Source: Burkholderia sp. NRF60-BP8
GTDB taxonomy: Bacteria; Pseudomonadota; Gammaproteobacteria; Burkholderiales; Burkholderiaceae
Reading direction: 5' to 3'
Length of the DNA stretch: 64,000 nucleotides
Assembly (NCBI RefSeq): GCF_001522585.2
Contig: NZ_CP013373.1
Coordinates: 558,001 to 622,000, forward strand
Notes under the pieces: model-generated
The model's database searches: none
The model's input: the letters and a program-made list of their open reading frames with translations, nothing else
Told to the model about the DNA's origin: nothing
Translations under genes and position numbers: made by a program
Part shown: positions 18,947-27,332 of the stretch, piece by piece
Position numbering within the stretch: position 1 is the stretch's first letter
Layout of the letters: each line of letters starts with the position of its first letter

Positions 18947-18986
18947 CGGGGGCGGAGCCTGCGGCGCAGCGGGTTTTCCGCCCCCG
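18947..18986 (+). terminator. Hairpin after the EF-hand gene
   Basis: CGGGGGCGG 18947-18955 pairs perfectly with CCGCCCCCG 18978-18986. The loop contains a T-run, but none follows the stem, so it is an atypical terminator candidate. Confidence 0.4.
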
Positions 18987-19065
18987 TGCGCATGGCGCGG
19001 CCGCCGCGTCGAGCCCGCGGCCGATTTCGTCGCCATTCTCATTATCTGGACAACGCATTCAAATA

Positions 19066-19094
19066 TTGGAGACGAGTGCGTGCGCTCCTACAAT
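19066..19094 (+). promoter_or_regulatory. Sigma70-type promoter of the IclR/sugar operon
   Basis: TTGGAG (19066-19071), 17-base spacer, TACAAT (19089-19094). It lies in an AT-richer stretch (ATTCAAATATTGG) about 180 bases ahead of the IclR start, leaving a long 5' leader with a possible small ORF. Confidence 0.6.
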
Positions 19095-19161
19095 CCGAAG
19101 CACATCGACAGCTTCGGACCCACGCATCGCGCGGCGCCCGTCGCACACGGAGACACCTTCC

Positions 19162-19263
19162 ATGAAGTTCGCCGGGCGCTTTACTCGGTGCATCGACCGC
19201 CGCCACGCCGCAGCACCGGACGCAATTCCGGCGCCGCGCGTGCGGCTTCACCGATTCCGTTGA
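19162..19263 (+). CDS. Possible 33-residue leader ORF upstream of the IclR gene
   Basis: ATG AAG TTC (MKFAGRFTRCIDRRHAAAPD and onward, Arg-rich, TGA at 19261-19263) with GGAGA 11 bases upstream, ending 14 bases before the IclR ATG. It has no domain, and expression is unproven; it may simply be leader sequence. Confidence 0.22.
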   Translation: MKFAGRFTRCIDRRHAAAPDAIPAPRVRLHRFR

Positions 19264-19277
19264 AGAAGCCCCGCCCC

Positions 19278-20177
19278 ATGACCAAGATGCCAGATTCCCT
19301 TGCCCTCGACGCCCGGCGCGCGATGCCGGTCAATGCGTCGCTGACCGACAGCATCGGCGCGACCAGCACGCCGCTCGACCTCGCCGCGCAGCAGGCCGGC
19401 ACGCAGACGCTGCTGCGCGGCCTCGCGATCCTCGAGGCGATCGCCAACGGCGCGCGCGACATGCGCGCGATCGGCGCCGCGCTCGGCACGACGCGCAGCA
19501 CGACGCACCGGCTCGTCAGCAGCCTCGTGCAGGCGCGCTATCTGCGCCAGGTGCAGGGCGGCTACCTGCTCGGCCCGAAGCTGATCGAGCTCGGCACGAT
19601 CGCGCTCGAGCAGATGCCGCTCACCGCGGTGGCGCGTCCGCATCTGGAAGCGCTCGCGGAAGCGACGCTCGACACGATCCATCTCGGCGTGCGCGACGGC
19701 GACGACGTCTTGTACATCGACAAGATTCCCGGCACGCGCGGCCTCGAAATGCGCTCGCGCGTCGGCCACCGGATGCCGCTCGCGTCGACCGGCATCGGCA
19801 AGGCGATGATGCTCGACCTCGATCCGGACCTGTGGCGCTCGCTGTTCGAAGCCGCGCGGCGCGCGCTGGCCGGCGTCAATTTCAAGCCCGACAACCGGCC
19901 CGAGACGAGCGCGTTCCTGCAGCGCATGGCCCATTACGCGGCCGGCGGCTATACGTTCGATCTCGAGGAAAACGAGGCGTCGATTCGCTGCGTGGCCGCG
20001 CCGATCCGCGATGCGTCGGGCGCGATCGTCGCGGCGGTGTCGGTCGCGAGCACGATTCCGTACATGCCGCACGACCGCATGGACGAACTGATTCCGCTCG
20101 TGCAGCGCGAAGCGCGAGCCATTTCCGCGGAACTGGGCTGGAGCCCGCCGCAGGGTACCCGCAGGATCAAACGATGA
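19278..20177 (+). CDS. IclR-family transcriptional regulator of the sugar operon
   Basis: A 299-residue regulator, with an N-terminal extension of about 45 residues, a winged helix-turn-helix (about 43-100; GLAILEAIANGARDMRAIGA then GTTRSTTHRLVSSLVQARYL) and a C-terminal IclR effector domain (about 115-290) including GLEMRSRVGHRMPLASTGIG and ASIRCVAAPIRDASGAIVAA. ATG 19278 is chosen; ATG 19287 is an alternative. Its stop overlaps dgoK by four bases (ATGA), so it is the first gene of the operon it presumably controls, probably sensing a sugar acid or keto-deoxy sugar. The ligand is not evident from sequence. Confidence 0.88.
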   Translation: MTKMPDSLALDARRAMPVNASLTDSIGATSTPLDLAAQQAGTQTLLRGLAILEAIANGARDMRAIGAALGTTRSTTHRLVSSLVQARYLRQVQGGYLLGPKLIELGTIALEQMPLTAVARPHLEALAEATLDTIHLGVRDGDDVLYIDKIPGTRGLEMRSRVGHRMPLASTGIGKAMMLDLDPDLWRSLFEAARRALAGVNFKPDNRPETSAFLQRMAHYAAGGYTFDLEENEASIRCVAAPIRDASGAIVAAVSVASTIPYMPHDRMDELIPLVQREARAISAELGWSPPQGTRRIKR

Positions 20178-21199
20178 CGACTTCGACCCGGCCCGTTCCG
20201 GATGCCAGTTCCGCCTCCCCGTCGCTGATCGCGCTCGACTGGGGGACCACGTCGCTGCGCGCGTATCTGTTCGACGCGCACGGCGTGCCGATCGACACGC
20301 GCAGCCGGGCGGCAGGCGTGATGCACGTGCCGGGCGGCGGCGCGCGTGCGTTCGACGCGGTGTTCGAGGAAGCGTGCGGCGACTGGCTCGACCGTGCGCC
20401 CGGCCTGCCGGTGCTCGCCGCCGGCATGGTCGGCAGCGCGCAGGGCTGGCGCGAGGCGCCGTACGTCGCGGCGCCGGCCGGCGCGGACGCGCTCGTCGCG
20501 GGCCTCATCACGGTGACGACGGCGCGCGGCGCGACGGTCTCGATCGTGCCGGGCGTGATCGCGACGGGCGAATTGCCCGACGTGATGCGCGGCGAAGAAA
20601 CGCAGATCGTCGGCGCACTCGCGAGCGACCCGACGCTTGGCGCCGATCGTTCAGGGGTCCTGATCGGCTTGCCGGGCACGCATGCGAAATGGGCATGGGT
20701 GAAGGACGGGCTGATCGAGCGCTTCCAGACCTTCATGACCGGCGAGCTGTTCGCGGTGCTGCGCGATCACACGATCCTCGGCCGCACGATGCGAATGGGC
20801 GCGTCGCCCGACCGCGACGCGTTCGTGCGCGGCGTGTCGGTCGCACGCGGCGCGCAACACACGGGGCTGCTCGCGACGATTTTCAGCACGCGCACGCTGG
20901 GGCTGACCGACCGGCTCGCGCCCGATGCGCAGGGCGACTACCTGTCCGGCCTGCTGATCGGCCACGAGCTGAATGCGCTCGATGCGATGCTCGCGGAGCG
21001 CGGCATCGCGCTCGCGGACCAGCCGTTGCTGCTGATCGGCGACGACGGCTTGTGCTCGCGCTACGTCGATGCGCTTCAGGTATTCGGCCATGCGCATGCG
21101 CGTGTCGCCGCGCATGCGACCGAGCTCGGCCTGTGGCGGATCGCGTCGCGCGCCGGGCTCGTGCGCGCGGACGGCGAACCCGTCTGCGCCGATCACTGA
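20174..21199 (+). CDS. dgoK: 2-dehydro-3-deoxygalactonokinase
   Basis: A 341-residue DgoK-family sugar acid kinase that phosphorylates 2-keto-3-deoxygalactonate at C6 with ATP in the De Ley-Doudoroff pathway. Visible: the N-terminal phosphate loop IALDWGTTSLRAYLFDAHG (about 18-36), GMVGSAQGWREAPYV (about 89-103), MRGEETQIVGAL (about 138-149) and LPGTHAKWAWV (about 167-177), all conserved in the family. It overlaps the IclR gene by four bases and is followed 29 bases later by the aldolase that uses its product. Confidence 0.93.
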   Translation: MTTSTRPVPDASSASPSLIALDWGTTSLRAYLFDAHGVPIDTRSRAAGVMHVPGGGARAFDAVFEEACGDWLDRAPGLPVLAAGMVGSAQGWREAPYVAAPAGADALVAGLITVTTARGATVSIVPGVIATGELPDVMRGEETQIVGALASDPTLGADRSGVLIGLPGTHAKWAWVKDGLIERFQTFMTGELFAVLRDHTILGRTMRMGASPDRDAFVRGVSVARGAQHTGLLATIFSTRTLGLTDRLAPDAQGDYLSGLLIGHELNALDAMLAERGIALADQPLLLIGDDGLCSRYVDALQVFGHAHARVAAHATELGLWRIASRAGLVRADGEPVCADH

Positions 21200-21228
21200 A
21201 CACCGAACTGCTTGCAGAGGAATCCTCG

Positions 21229-21906
21229 ATGCCGTCCGACCTGACATTGCCCGCGCCGTACACGCCCCACGCCGCATTGATGCGCGCGTTCGACGCGTGT
21301 CCGCTGATCGCGATCATGCGCGGCATCACGCCCGCCGAAGCGGCCGATCACGGCCGCGCGCTCTACGACGCCGGCTTCCGGATCGTCGAGGTGCCGCTCA
21401 ACTCGCCGGACCCGTTCGACAGCATCGCGGCGCTGCGGCGCGCGTTGCCGGACGACGCGATCGTCGGCGCGGGCACCGTGCTGCGCGCCGAGTACGTCGA
21501 CCGCGTGCAGGACGCGGGCGGCGCGCTGATCGTGATGCCGCACAGCGACGCAGCCGTGATCCGCCGCGCACGCGAGCTCGGGCTGGCGAGCGCGCCGGGC
21601 GTCGCGACGCCGACCGAAGCGTTTGCGGCGCTGACGAACGGCGCCGACGTGCTGAAGATGTTCCCGGCCGAGCAACTCGGCGTGACGGTCGTGAAGGCAT
21701 GGCGCGCGGTGATCGACCGCGCGGTGCCGCTGATTCCGGTCGGCGGGATCGCGCCGGACAACATGCGCCCGTTCCTCGACGCCGGCGCGAACGGCTTCGG
21801 GCTCGGTTCGGCGCTGTACCGCCCCGGCCAGTCCGCCGACACGACCGCGGCGAATGCGCGTGCGTTCCAGGCCGGCTTGCGCGTCGCGCGCGGCGGAGCC
21901 GCATGA
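21229..21906 (+). CDS. dgoA: 2-dehydro-3-deoxy-6-phosphogalactonate aldolase
   Basis: A 225-residue class I KDPG/KDPGal aldolase cleaving the phosphorylated keto-deoxy sugar to pyruvate and glyceraldehyde 3-phosphate. Close to E. coli DgoA across its length: PLIAIMRGITPAEA, FRIVEVPLNSPDPFDSI with catalytic Glu (about 47-63), VGAGTVL, and DVLKMFPAEQLG with the Schiff-base Lys (about 140-151); phosphate site VGGIAPDNM and GLGSALYRPGQ. The LNSP and KMFPA signatures favour KDPGal over KDPG. ATG 21229 has AGAGGAA upstream. Its stop overlaps the following SDR gene by ATGA. Confidence 0.94.
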   Translation: MPSDLTLPAPYTPHAALMRAFDACPLIAIMRGITPAEAADHGRALYDAGFRIVEVPLNSPDPFDSIAALRRALPDDAIVGAGTVLRAEYVDRVQDAGGALIVMPHSDAAVIRRARELGLASAPGVATPTEAFAALTNGADVLKMFPAEQLGVTVVKAWRAVIDRAVPLIPVGGIAPDNMRPFLDAGANGFGLGSALYRPGQSADTTAANARAFQAGLRVARGGAA

Positions 21907-22685
21907 TGGGCCGCCTCGCGGGCAAGGTCGCGATGGTGACGGGCGCGGGCCGCGGCATCGGCGCCGCGATCGCGCGCGCGTTCGTGCGCGAAGGCGCGGC
22001 CGTCGCGCTCGTCGATCTCGACTTCCCGCAGGCGCAGCATACGGCCGCCGCGATTGCACGCGAATGCGACGGCGCGCGCGTGCTGCCGCTGCAGGCGGAC
22101 GTCGCGCGGCAGCAGGCGGTGCGCGATGCGCTCGCGCAGACCGAAGCGGCGTTCGGCCCGCTCGACGTGCTCGTGAACAACGCGGGCATCAACGTGTTCG
22201 CCGATCCGCTGACGATGACCGACGACGACTGGCGGCGCTGCTTCGCGGTCGATCTCGACGGCGTGTGGCATGGCTGCCGCGCGGCGCTGGAGGGCATGGT
22301 CGAGCGCGGGCGCGGCAGCATCGTGAACATCGCGTCGACGCATGCATTCAGGATCATCCCGGGCTGCTTTCCGTACCCGGTCGCGAAGCACGGCGTGCTG
22401 GGGCTCACGCGGGCGCTCGGCATCGAATACGCGGCGCGCAACGTGCGCGTGAACGCGATCGCGCCGGGCTACATCGAGACGCAGCTGACGCGCGACTGGT
22501 GGGACGCGCAGCCCGATCCGGCCGCGGCGCGTGCCGAGACGCTCGCGCTGCAGCCGATGAAGCGGATCGGCCGCCCGGAGGAGGTCGCGATGACGGCCGT
22601 GTTTCTGGCGTCCGACGAGGCGCCGTTCATCAATGCCGCGTGCATCACCGTCGATGGCGGGCGCGCGGCGCTGTATCACGACTGA
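21903..22685 (+). CDS. Short-chain dehydrogenase/reductase of the sugar operon
   Basis: A 260-residue classical SDR. Cofactor motif VTGAGRGIGAAIA (about 13-25), NNAGIN (about 91-96), the catalytic Ser in NIASTHAF, and YPVAKHG (Tyr and Lys, about 157-163). C-terminal INAACITVDGG is typical. Family position is near sugar and polyol dehydrogenases (L-fucose, 2-keto-3-deoxyfuconate, rhamnose or galactitol types), so it may oxidise an aldose at C1 or a keto-deoxy acid; the substrate cannot be read from sequence. It is coupled to dgoA and followed by the transporter genes after 102 bases. Confidence 0.85.
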   Translation: MMGRLAGKVAMVTGAGRGIGAAIARAFVREGAAVALVDLDFPQAQHTAAAIARECDGARVLPLQADVARQQAVRDALAQTEAAFGPLDVLVNNAGINVFADPLTMTDDDWRRCFAVDLDGVWHGCRAALEGMVERGRGSIVNIASTHAFRIIPGCFPYPVAKHGVLGLTRALGIEYAARNVRVNAIAPGYIETQLTRDWWDAQPDPAAARAETLALQPMKRIGRPEEVAMTAVFLASDEAPFINAACITVDGGRAALYHD

Positions 22686-22787
22686 CGCAACGATTCGAAA
22701 GACCGCACGTGCGACGGCCGCGCGCACGCTGCGTCGAGACCAACAAGCGGCTGCATCCTGTTCGATGAAAACAAGGAGACACTGGAG

Positions 22788-23783
22788 ATGAAACGCAGAA
22801 CGTTCGTAACGCTGGCCGCCGCGGCCGCGGTGGTGATGGGCAGCCCGGTCGCGCACGCGGCCGACCCGGTCAAGATCGGCTTCCTGGTGAAGCAGCCGGA
22901 AGAGCCGTGGTTCCAGGACGAATGGAAATTCGCCGAGATCGCCGCGAAGCAGAAGGGCTTCACGCTCGTGAAGATCGGCGCGCCGTCCGGCGAGAAGGTG
23001 ATGAGCGCGATCGACAACCTGTCCGCGCAGAAGGCTCAGGGCTTCATCATCTGCACGCCCGACGTGAAGCTCGGGCCGGGCATCGTCGCGAAGGCGAAGT
23101 CGCACAACCTGAAGATGATGACGGTCGACGACCGCCTCGTCGACGGCGCGGGCAAGCCGATCGAGGCGGTGCCGCACATGGGGATCTCCGCGTACAACAT
23201 CGGCAAGCAGGTCGGCGACGGCATCGCGGCCGAGATCAAGAAGCGCGGCTGGGACATGAAGGACGTCGGCGCGATCGACATCACCTACGAGCAGTTGCCG
23301 ACCGCGCACGACCGCACGAGCGGCGCGACCGACGCGCTGGTCGCCGCCGGCTTCCCGAAGGCGAACGTGATCGCGGCGCCGCAGGCGAAGACCGACACGG
23401 AAAACGCGTTCAACGCGGCGAACATCGCGCTCACGAAGAACCCGCAGTTCAAGCACTGGGTCGCCTACGGCCTGAACGACGAGGCCGTGCTCGGCGCGGT
23501 GCGCGCGGCCGAAGGGCGCGGCTTCAAGGCCGACAACATGATCGGCATCGGCATCGGCGGTTCCGATTCGGCGTTGAACGAGTTCAAGAAGCCGCAGCCG
23601 ACGGGCTTCTACGGCACCGTGATCATCAGCCCGAAGCGCCACGGCGAGGAAACCTCGGACCTGATGTACGCGTGGATCACGCAGGGCAAGGCGCCGCCGC
23701 CGCTGACGCTGACGACGGGCATGCTCGCGACGCGCGACAACGTGGCGAAGGTGCGCGAGGAGATGGGGCTCGCGTCGAAGTAA
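22788..23783 (+). CDS. araF: Sugar ABC transporter, periplasmic binding protein (AraF-like)
   Basis: A 331-residue periplasmic binding protein, with signal peptide about 1-23 ([22 protein letters not shown] cleavage). The mature chain starts [20 protein letters not shown], very like the L-arabinose-binding protein AraF, and keeps [31 protein letters not shown] and [18 protein letters not shown]. coli AraF binds L-arabinose, D-galactose and D-fucose, which matches both the importer name and the KDGal genes upstream. ATG has AGGAGA ahead. It is the first gene of the araFGH set. Confidence 0.92.
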   Translation: MKRRTFVTLAAAAAVVMGSPVAHAADPVKIGFLVKQPEEPWFQDEWKFAEIAAKQKGFTLVKIGAPSGEKVMSAIDNLSAQKAQGFIICTPDVKLGPGIVAKAKSHNLKMMTVDDRLVDGAGKPIEAVPHMGISAYNIGKQVGDGIAAEIKKRGWDMKDVGAIDITYEQLPTAHDRTSGATDALVAAGFPKANVIAAPQAKTDTENAFNAANIALTKNPQFKHWVAYGLNDEAVLGAVRAAEGRGFKADNMIGIGIGGSDSALNEFKKPQPTGFYGTVIISPKRHGEETSDLMYAWITQGKAPPPLTLTTGMLATRDNVAKVREEMGLASK

Positions 23784-23850
23784 GCGGCCCGCCGGCTGCC
23801 GCGGCGACGCGGCGGCCGGCGGTCGATCGATCTGGAAGTGGGGAGACGAC

Positions 23851-25362
23851 GTGTCAGCGGCACTGCGTTTTGACAATATCGGCAAGGTATTTCCCGGCGT
23901 GCGCGCACTCGACGGCATTTCGTTCGACGTGCATGCGGGCGAGGTGCATGGCCTGATGGGCGAGAACGGCGCGGGCAAGTCGACGCTGTTGAAGATTCTC
24001 GGCGGCGAATACCAGCCCGATGCGGGCAGCGTGCTGGTCGACGGCCAGCCCGTGCAGTTCGCGAGTGCGGCCGCGTCGATCGCGGCCGGCATCGCGGTGA
24101 TTCACCAGGAATTGCAGTACGTGCCCGACCTGACGGTCGCGGAAAACCTGTTGCTCGGCCGCCTGCCGAACGCGTTCGGCTGGGTGAGAAAGCGCGAGGC
24201 GAAGCGTTACGTGCGCGAGCGGCTCGCCGAGATGGGCGTCGATCTCGATCCGGATGCGCGGCTCGGGCGGCTGTCGATCGCGCAGCGGCAGATGGTCGAG
24301 ATCTGCAAGGCGCTGATGCGCAACGCGCGCGTGATCGCGCTCGACGAACCGACGAGCTCGCTGTCGCATCGCGAGACCGAGGTGCTGTTCAAACTGGTCG
24401 ACGATCTGCGTGCGCAAGGCCGCGCGCTGATCTACATCTCGCACCGGATGGACGAGATCTACCGGCTGTGCGATGCGTGCACGATCTTTCGCGACGGGCG
24501 CAAGATCGCGTCGCACGAATCGCTGGCCGACGTGCCGCGCGAGCGGCTGGTTGCCGAGATGGTCGGGCGCGAGATTTCGGACATCTACCATTACGCGCCG
24601 CGCGCGCTCGGCGACGTGCGGTTTTCCGCCGAAGGCGTCGACGGCCCGGCGCTGCGCGAACCGGCGAGCTTCTCGGTGCGCGCGGGCGAGATCGTCGGTT
24701 TCTTCGGGCTCGTCGGCGCGGGTCGCAGCGAGCTGATGCGGCTCGTGTACGGCGCGGACCGCCGGCGCGCGGGCGTGCTGACGCTCGACGGCGCGCGCAT
24801 CGACGTGAAGCGCACCGGCGACGCGATTCGGCACGGCATCGTGCTGTGCCCCGAGGACCGCAAGGAAGAAGGGATCATCGCGATCGCGTCGGTCGCGGAG
24901 AACATCAACATCAGCTGCCGTCGCCATTCGCTGCGCGCGGGGCTCTTCATCAACGGCAAGACCGAAAGCGAGACGGCCGACCGCTTCATCCAGCGGCTGA
25001 AGATCAAGACGCCGAACCGGCGCCAGAAGATCCGCTTCCTGTCGGGCGGCAACCAGCAGAAGGCGATCCTGTCGCGCTGGCTCGCGGAGCCCGACCTGAA
25101 GGTCGTGATCCTCGACGAGCCGACGCGCGGGATCGACGTCGGCGCGAAGCACGAGATCTACGACGTGATCTACCGGCTCGCGGAGCGCGGCTGCGCGATC
25201 GTGATGGTGTCGTCGGAACTGCCGGAAGTGCTCGGCGTGTCCGACCGCGTCGTCGTGATGCGCGAAGGCCGCATCGCCGGCGAGCTGCCGCGCGCGCAGG
25301 CGAACGAGCACGCGGTGCTGAACCTGGCGCTGCCGCAGACGAGCGCGGTCCAGGCCGCCTGA
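23851..25362 (+). CDS. araG: Sugar ABC transporter, duplicated ATP-binding protein (AraG-like)
   Basis: A 503-residue double ABC ATPase. First half: Walker [15 protein letters not shown] (about 37-50), signature [16 protein letters not shown], Walker [13 protein letters not shown]. Second half: degenerate Walker [15 protein letters not shown] (about 287-300), signature [15 protein letters not shown], Walker [18 protein letters not shown]. This is the RbsA/AraG/MglA layout, energising uptake through AraH at the inner membrane. The start is GTG 23851 with GGGGAGA upstream. Full length, 67 bases after araF. Confidence 0.95.
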   Translation: MSAALRFDNIGKVFPGVRALDGISFDVHAGEVHGLMGENGAGKSTLLKILGGEYQPDAGSVLVDGQPVQFASAAASIAAGIAVIHQELQYVPDLTVAENLLLGRLPNAFGWVRKREAKRYVRERLAEMGVDLDPDARLGRLSIAQRQMVEICKALMRNARVIALDEPTSSLSHRETEVLFKLVDDLRAQGRALIYISHRMDEIYRLCDACTIFRDGRKIASHESLADVPRERLVAEMVGREISDIYHYAPRALGDVRFSAEGVDGPALREPASFSVRAGEIVGFFGLVGAGRSELMRLVYGADRRRAGVLTLDGARIDVKRTGDAIRHGIVLCPEDRKEEGIIAIASVAENINISCRRHSLRAGLFINGKTESETADRFIQRLKIKTPNRRQKIRFLSGGNQQKAILSRWLAEPDLKVVILDEPTRGIDVGAKHEIYDVIYRLAERGCAIVMVSSELPEVLGVSDRVVVMREGRIAGELPRAQANEHAVLNLALPQTSAVQAA

Positions 25363-25431
25363 CGCGGCATACGACATTCGAATCGAACACGCGCGGCGCG
25401 GGTCGCGCGATGCAGGAGCAGGAGACACACC

Positions 25432-26448
25432 ATGCAAGTCAACGAAAACCTTGCCAGCGCTGCCGCGAAGCCGTCGGCCGACGCGCTGGTGCCACAGCAG
25501 AGCGACCGCCAGAAGTGGTGGCAGCATCTGACCGAATACAGCCTGATCGCGATCTTCGCGGTGATGTTCATCACGATGTCGCTGACCGTCGATCACTTCT
25601 TCTCGATCGACAACATGCTCGGCCTCGCGCTGTCGATCTCGCAGATCGGCATGGTCGCGTGCACGATGATGTTCTGTCTCGCGTCGCGCGACTTCGACCT
25701 GTCGATCGGCTCGACCGTCGCGTTCTCCGGCGTGCTGTGCGCGATGGTGCTGAACGCGACCGACAACACGTTCGTCGCGATCGTCGCGGCGGTCGCCGCC
25801 GGCGCGACGATCGGCTTCGTGAACGGCGCGGTGATCGCGTACCTGCGCATCAACGCGCTGATCACGACGCTCGCGACGATGGAGATCGTGCGCGGGCTCG
25901 GCTTCATCGTGTCGAAGGGGCAGGCGGTCGGCGTGTCGTCGGACACGTTCATCGCGCTCGGCGGGATGTCGATGTTCGGCGTGTCGCTGCCGATCTGGGT
26001 CACGCTGCTGTGCTTCATCGGCTTCGGCGTGCTGCTGAACCAGACCGTCTACGGCCGCAACACGCTCGCGATCGGCGGCAATCCGGAAGCGTCGCGGCTC
26101 GCGGGGATCAACGTCGAACGCACGCGCGTGTACATCTTCCTGATCCAGGGCGCGGTGACGGCGCTCGCGGGCGTGATTCTCGCGTCGCGCATCACGTCGG
26201 GTCAGCCGAACGCCGCGCAGGGTTTCGAGCTGAACGTGATCTCCGCGTGCGTGCTCGGCGGCGTGTCGCTGATGGGCGGTCGCGCGACGATCTCGGGCGT
26301 CGTGATCGGCGTGCTGATCATGGGTACCGTCGAGAACGTGATGAACCTGCTGAACATCGACGCGTTCTACCAGTACCTCGTGCGCGGCGCGATCCTGCTC
26401 GCGGCCGTGCTGCTCGACCAGCTCAAGAACCGCGGCGTACGCGACTGA
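25432..26448 (+). CDS. araH: Sugar ABC transporter permease (AraH-like)
   Basis: A 338-residue polytopic permease of the BPD-transp-2 family (RbsC/AraH). A soluble N-terminal stretch of about 35 residues is followed by about ten hydrophobic helices; the family-typical cytoplasmic loop is YGRNTLAIGGNPEASRLAGI (about 205-224) and VLGGVSLMGGRATISGV (about 275-291). AGGAGA precedes the ATG. It forms the membrane channel for AraF/AraG. It is 69 bases after araG and 28 before the next SDR. Confidence 0.95.
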   Translation: MQVNENLASAAAKPSADALVPQQSDRQKWWQHLTEYSLIAIFAVMFITMSLTVDHFFSIDNMLGLALSISQIGMVACTMMFCLASRDFDLSIGSTVAFSGVLCAMVLNATDNTFVAIVAAVAAGATIGFVNGAVIAYLRINALITTLATMEIVRGLGFIVSKGQAVGVSSDTFIALGGMSMFGVSLPIWVTLLCFIGFGVLLNQTVYGRNTLAIGGNPEASRLAGINVERTRVYIFLIQGAVTALAGVILASRITSGQPNAAQGFELNVISACVLGGVSLMGGRATISGVVIGVLIMGTVENVMNLLNIDAFYQYLVRGAILLAAVLLDQLKNRGVRD

Positions 26449-26476
26449 CCGACCTGTTCCCACGGAGACGATCCGC

Positions 26477-27283
26477 ATGACCATCGACAATTCCACGCCC
26501 GATCCGCACGCCGCGAGCGACGCGCGCTTCGCGCGCTACCCGAGCCTCGAGGATCGCGCCGTGCTGATCACGGGCGGCGCGACCGGCATCGGCGCGTCGT
26601 TCGTCGAGCACTTCGCCGAACAGGGCGCGCGCGTCGCGTTCGTCGATCTCGACGCGGCGGCCGGCGCCGCGCTCGCCGAGCGTCTCACGCATGCGCGACA
26701 TGCGCCGCTGTTCCTGTCGTGCGACCTGACCGACATCGACGCGCTGCGCCGGGCGATCGACGCGATCCGCGCGCGCATCGGCGCGATCGCGGTGCTCGTG
26801 AACAACGCGGCGAACGACGTGCGCCATGCGATCGGCGACGTGACGCCCGCGTCGTTCGACGCGGGCATCGCGGTAAACCTGCGTCACCAGTTCTTCGCCG
26901 CGCAGGCGGTGATCGACGACATGAAGCGGCAGGGCGGCGGCGCGATCATCAATCTCGGCTCGATCAGCTGGATGCTGAAGAACGGCGGCTATCCCGTCTA
27001 CGTGATGGCGAAGGCGGCCGTGCAGGGCCTGACGCGCGGCCTCGCGCGCGATCTCGGCCCGTTCGGCATCCGCGTGAATTCGCTGGTGCCCGGCTGGGTG
27101 CTGACCGACAAGCAGCGCCGGCTGTGGCTCGACGACGCGGGCCGCGCGGCGATCAAGGCCGGCCAGTGCATCGATGCCGAACTGCTGCCGGCCGATCTCG
27201 CGCGGATGGCGCTGTTTCTCGCGGCCGACGACAGCCGGATGATCACCGCGCAGGACGTGATCGTCGACGGCGGCTGGGCCTGA
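26477..27283 (+). CDS. SDR aldose 1-dehydrogenase, probable D-galactose/L-arabinose/D-xylose type
   Basis: A 268-residue SDR with LITGGATGIGASF (cofactor loop, about 31-43), VNNAANDVRH (about 108-117), GSISWMLKNGGYPVYVMAKA with Ser and Tyr-x3-Lys (about 160-179), and a C-terminal AQDVIVDGGW. The segments YPSLEDRAVLITGG, VNLRHQFF, GSISW and KAGQC closely recall Caulobacter D-xylose 1-dehydrogenase and rhizobial galactose dehydrogenase. It would oxidise the imported aldose to its lactone, the first step feeding the keto-deoxy acid pathway; GalM next to it supplies the right anomer. Which sugar is preferred is inferred from the neighbours only. Confidence 0.85.
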   Translation: MTIDNSTPDPHAASDARFARYPSLEDRAVLITGGATGIGASFVEHFAEQGARVAFVDLDAAAGAALAERLTHARHAPLFLSCDLTDIDALRRAIDAIRARIGAIAVLVNNAANDVRHAIGDVTPASFDAGIAVNLRHQFFAAQAVIDDMKRQGGGAIINLGSISWMLKNGGYPVYVMAKAAVQGLTRGLARDLGPFGIRVNSLVPGWVLTDKQRRLWLDDAGRAAIKAGQCIDAELLPADLARMALFLAADDSRMITAQDVIVDGGWA

Positions 27284-27332
27284 TCGTTCGCACGACCTGC
27301 ATCGTTTCTTCGACGAAGGAAAGGAGCTCACC

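Noticed and set aside
21363..24092. A 909-residue minus-strand open frame
   Set aside because: Antisense to dgoA, an SDR and araF, which all have clear motifs; no ribosome site and no domain.
23854..26496. An 880-residue minus-strand open frame
   Set aside because: Antisense to araG and araH; Arg/Asp/His-rich shadow composition.
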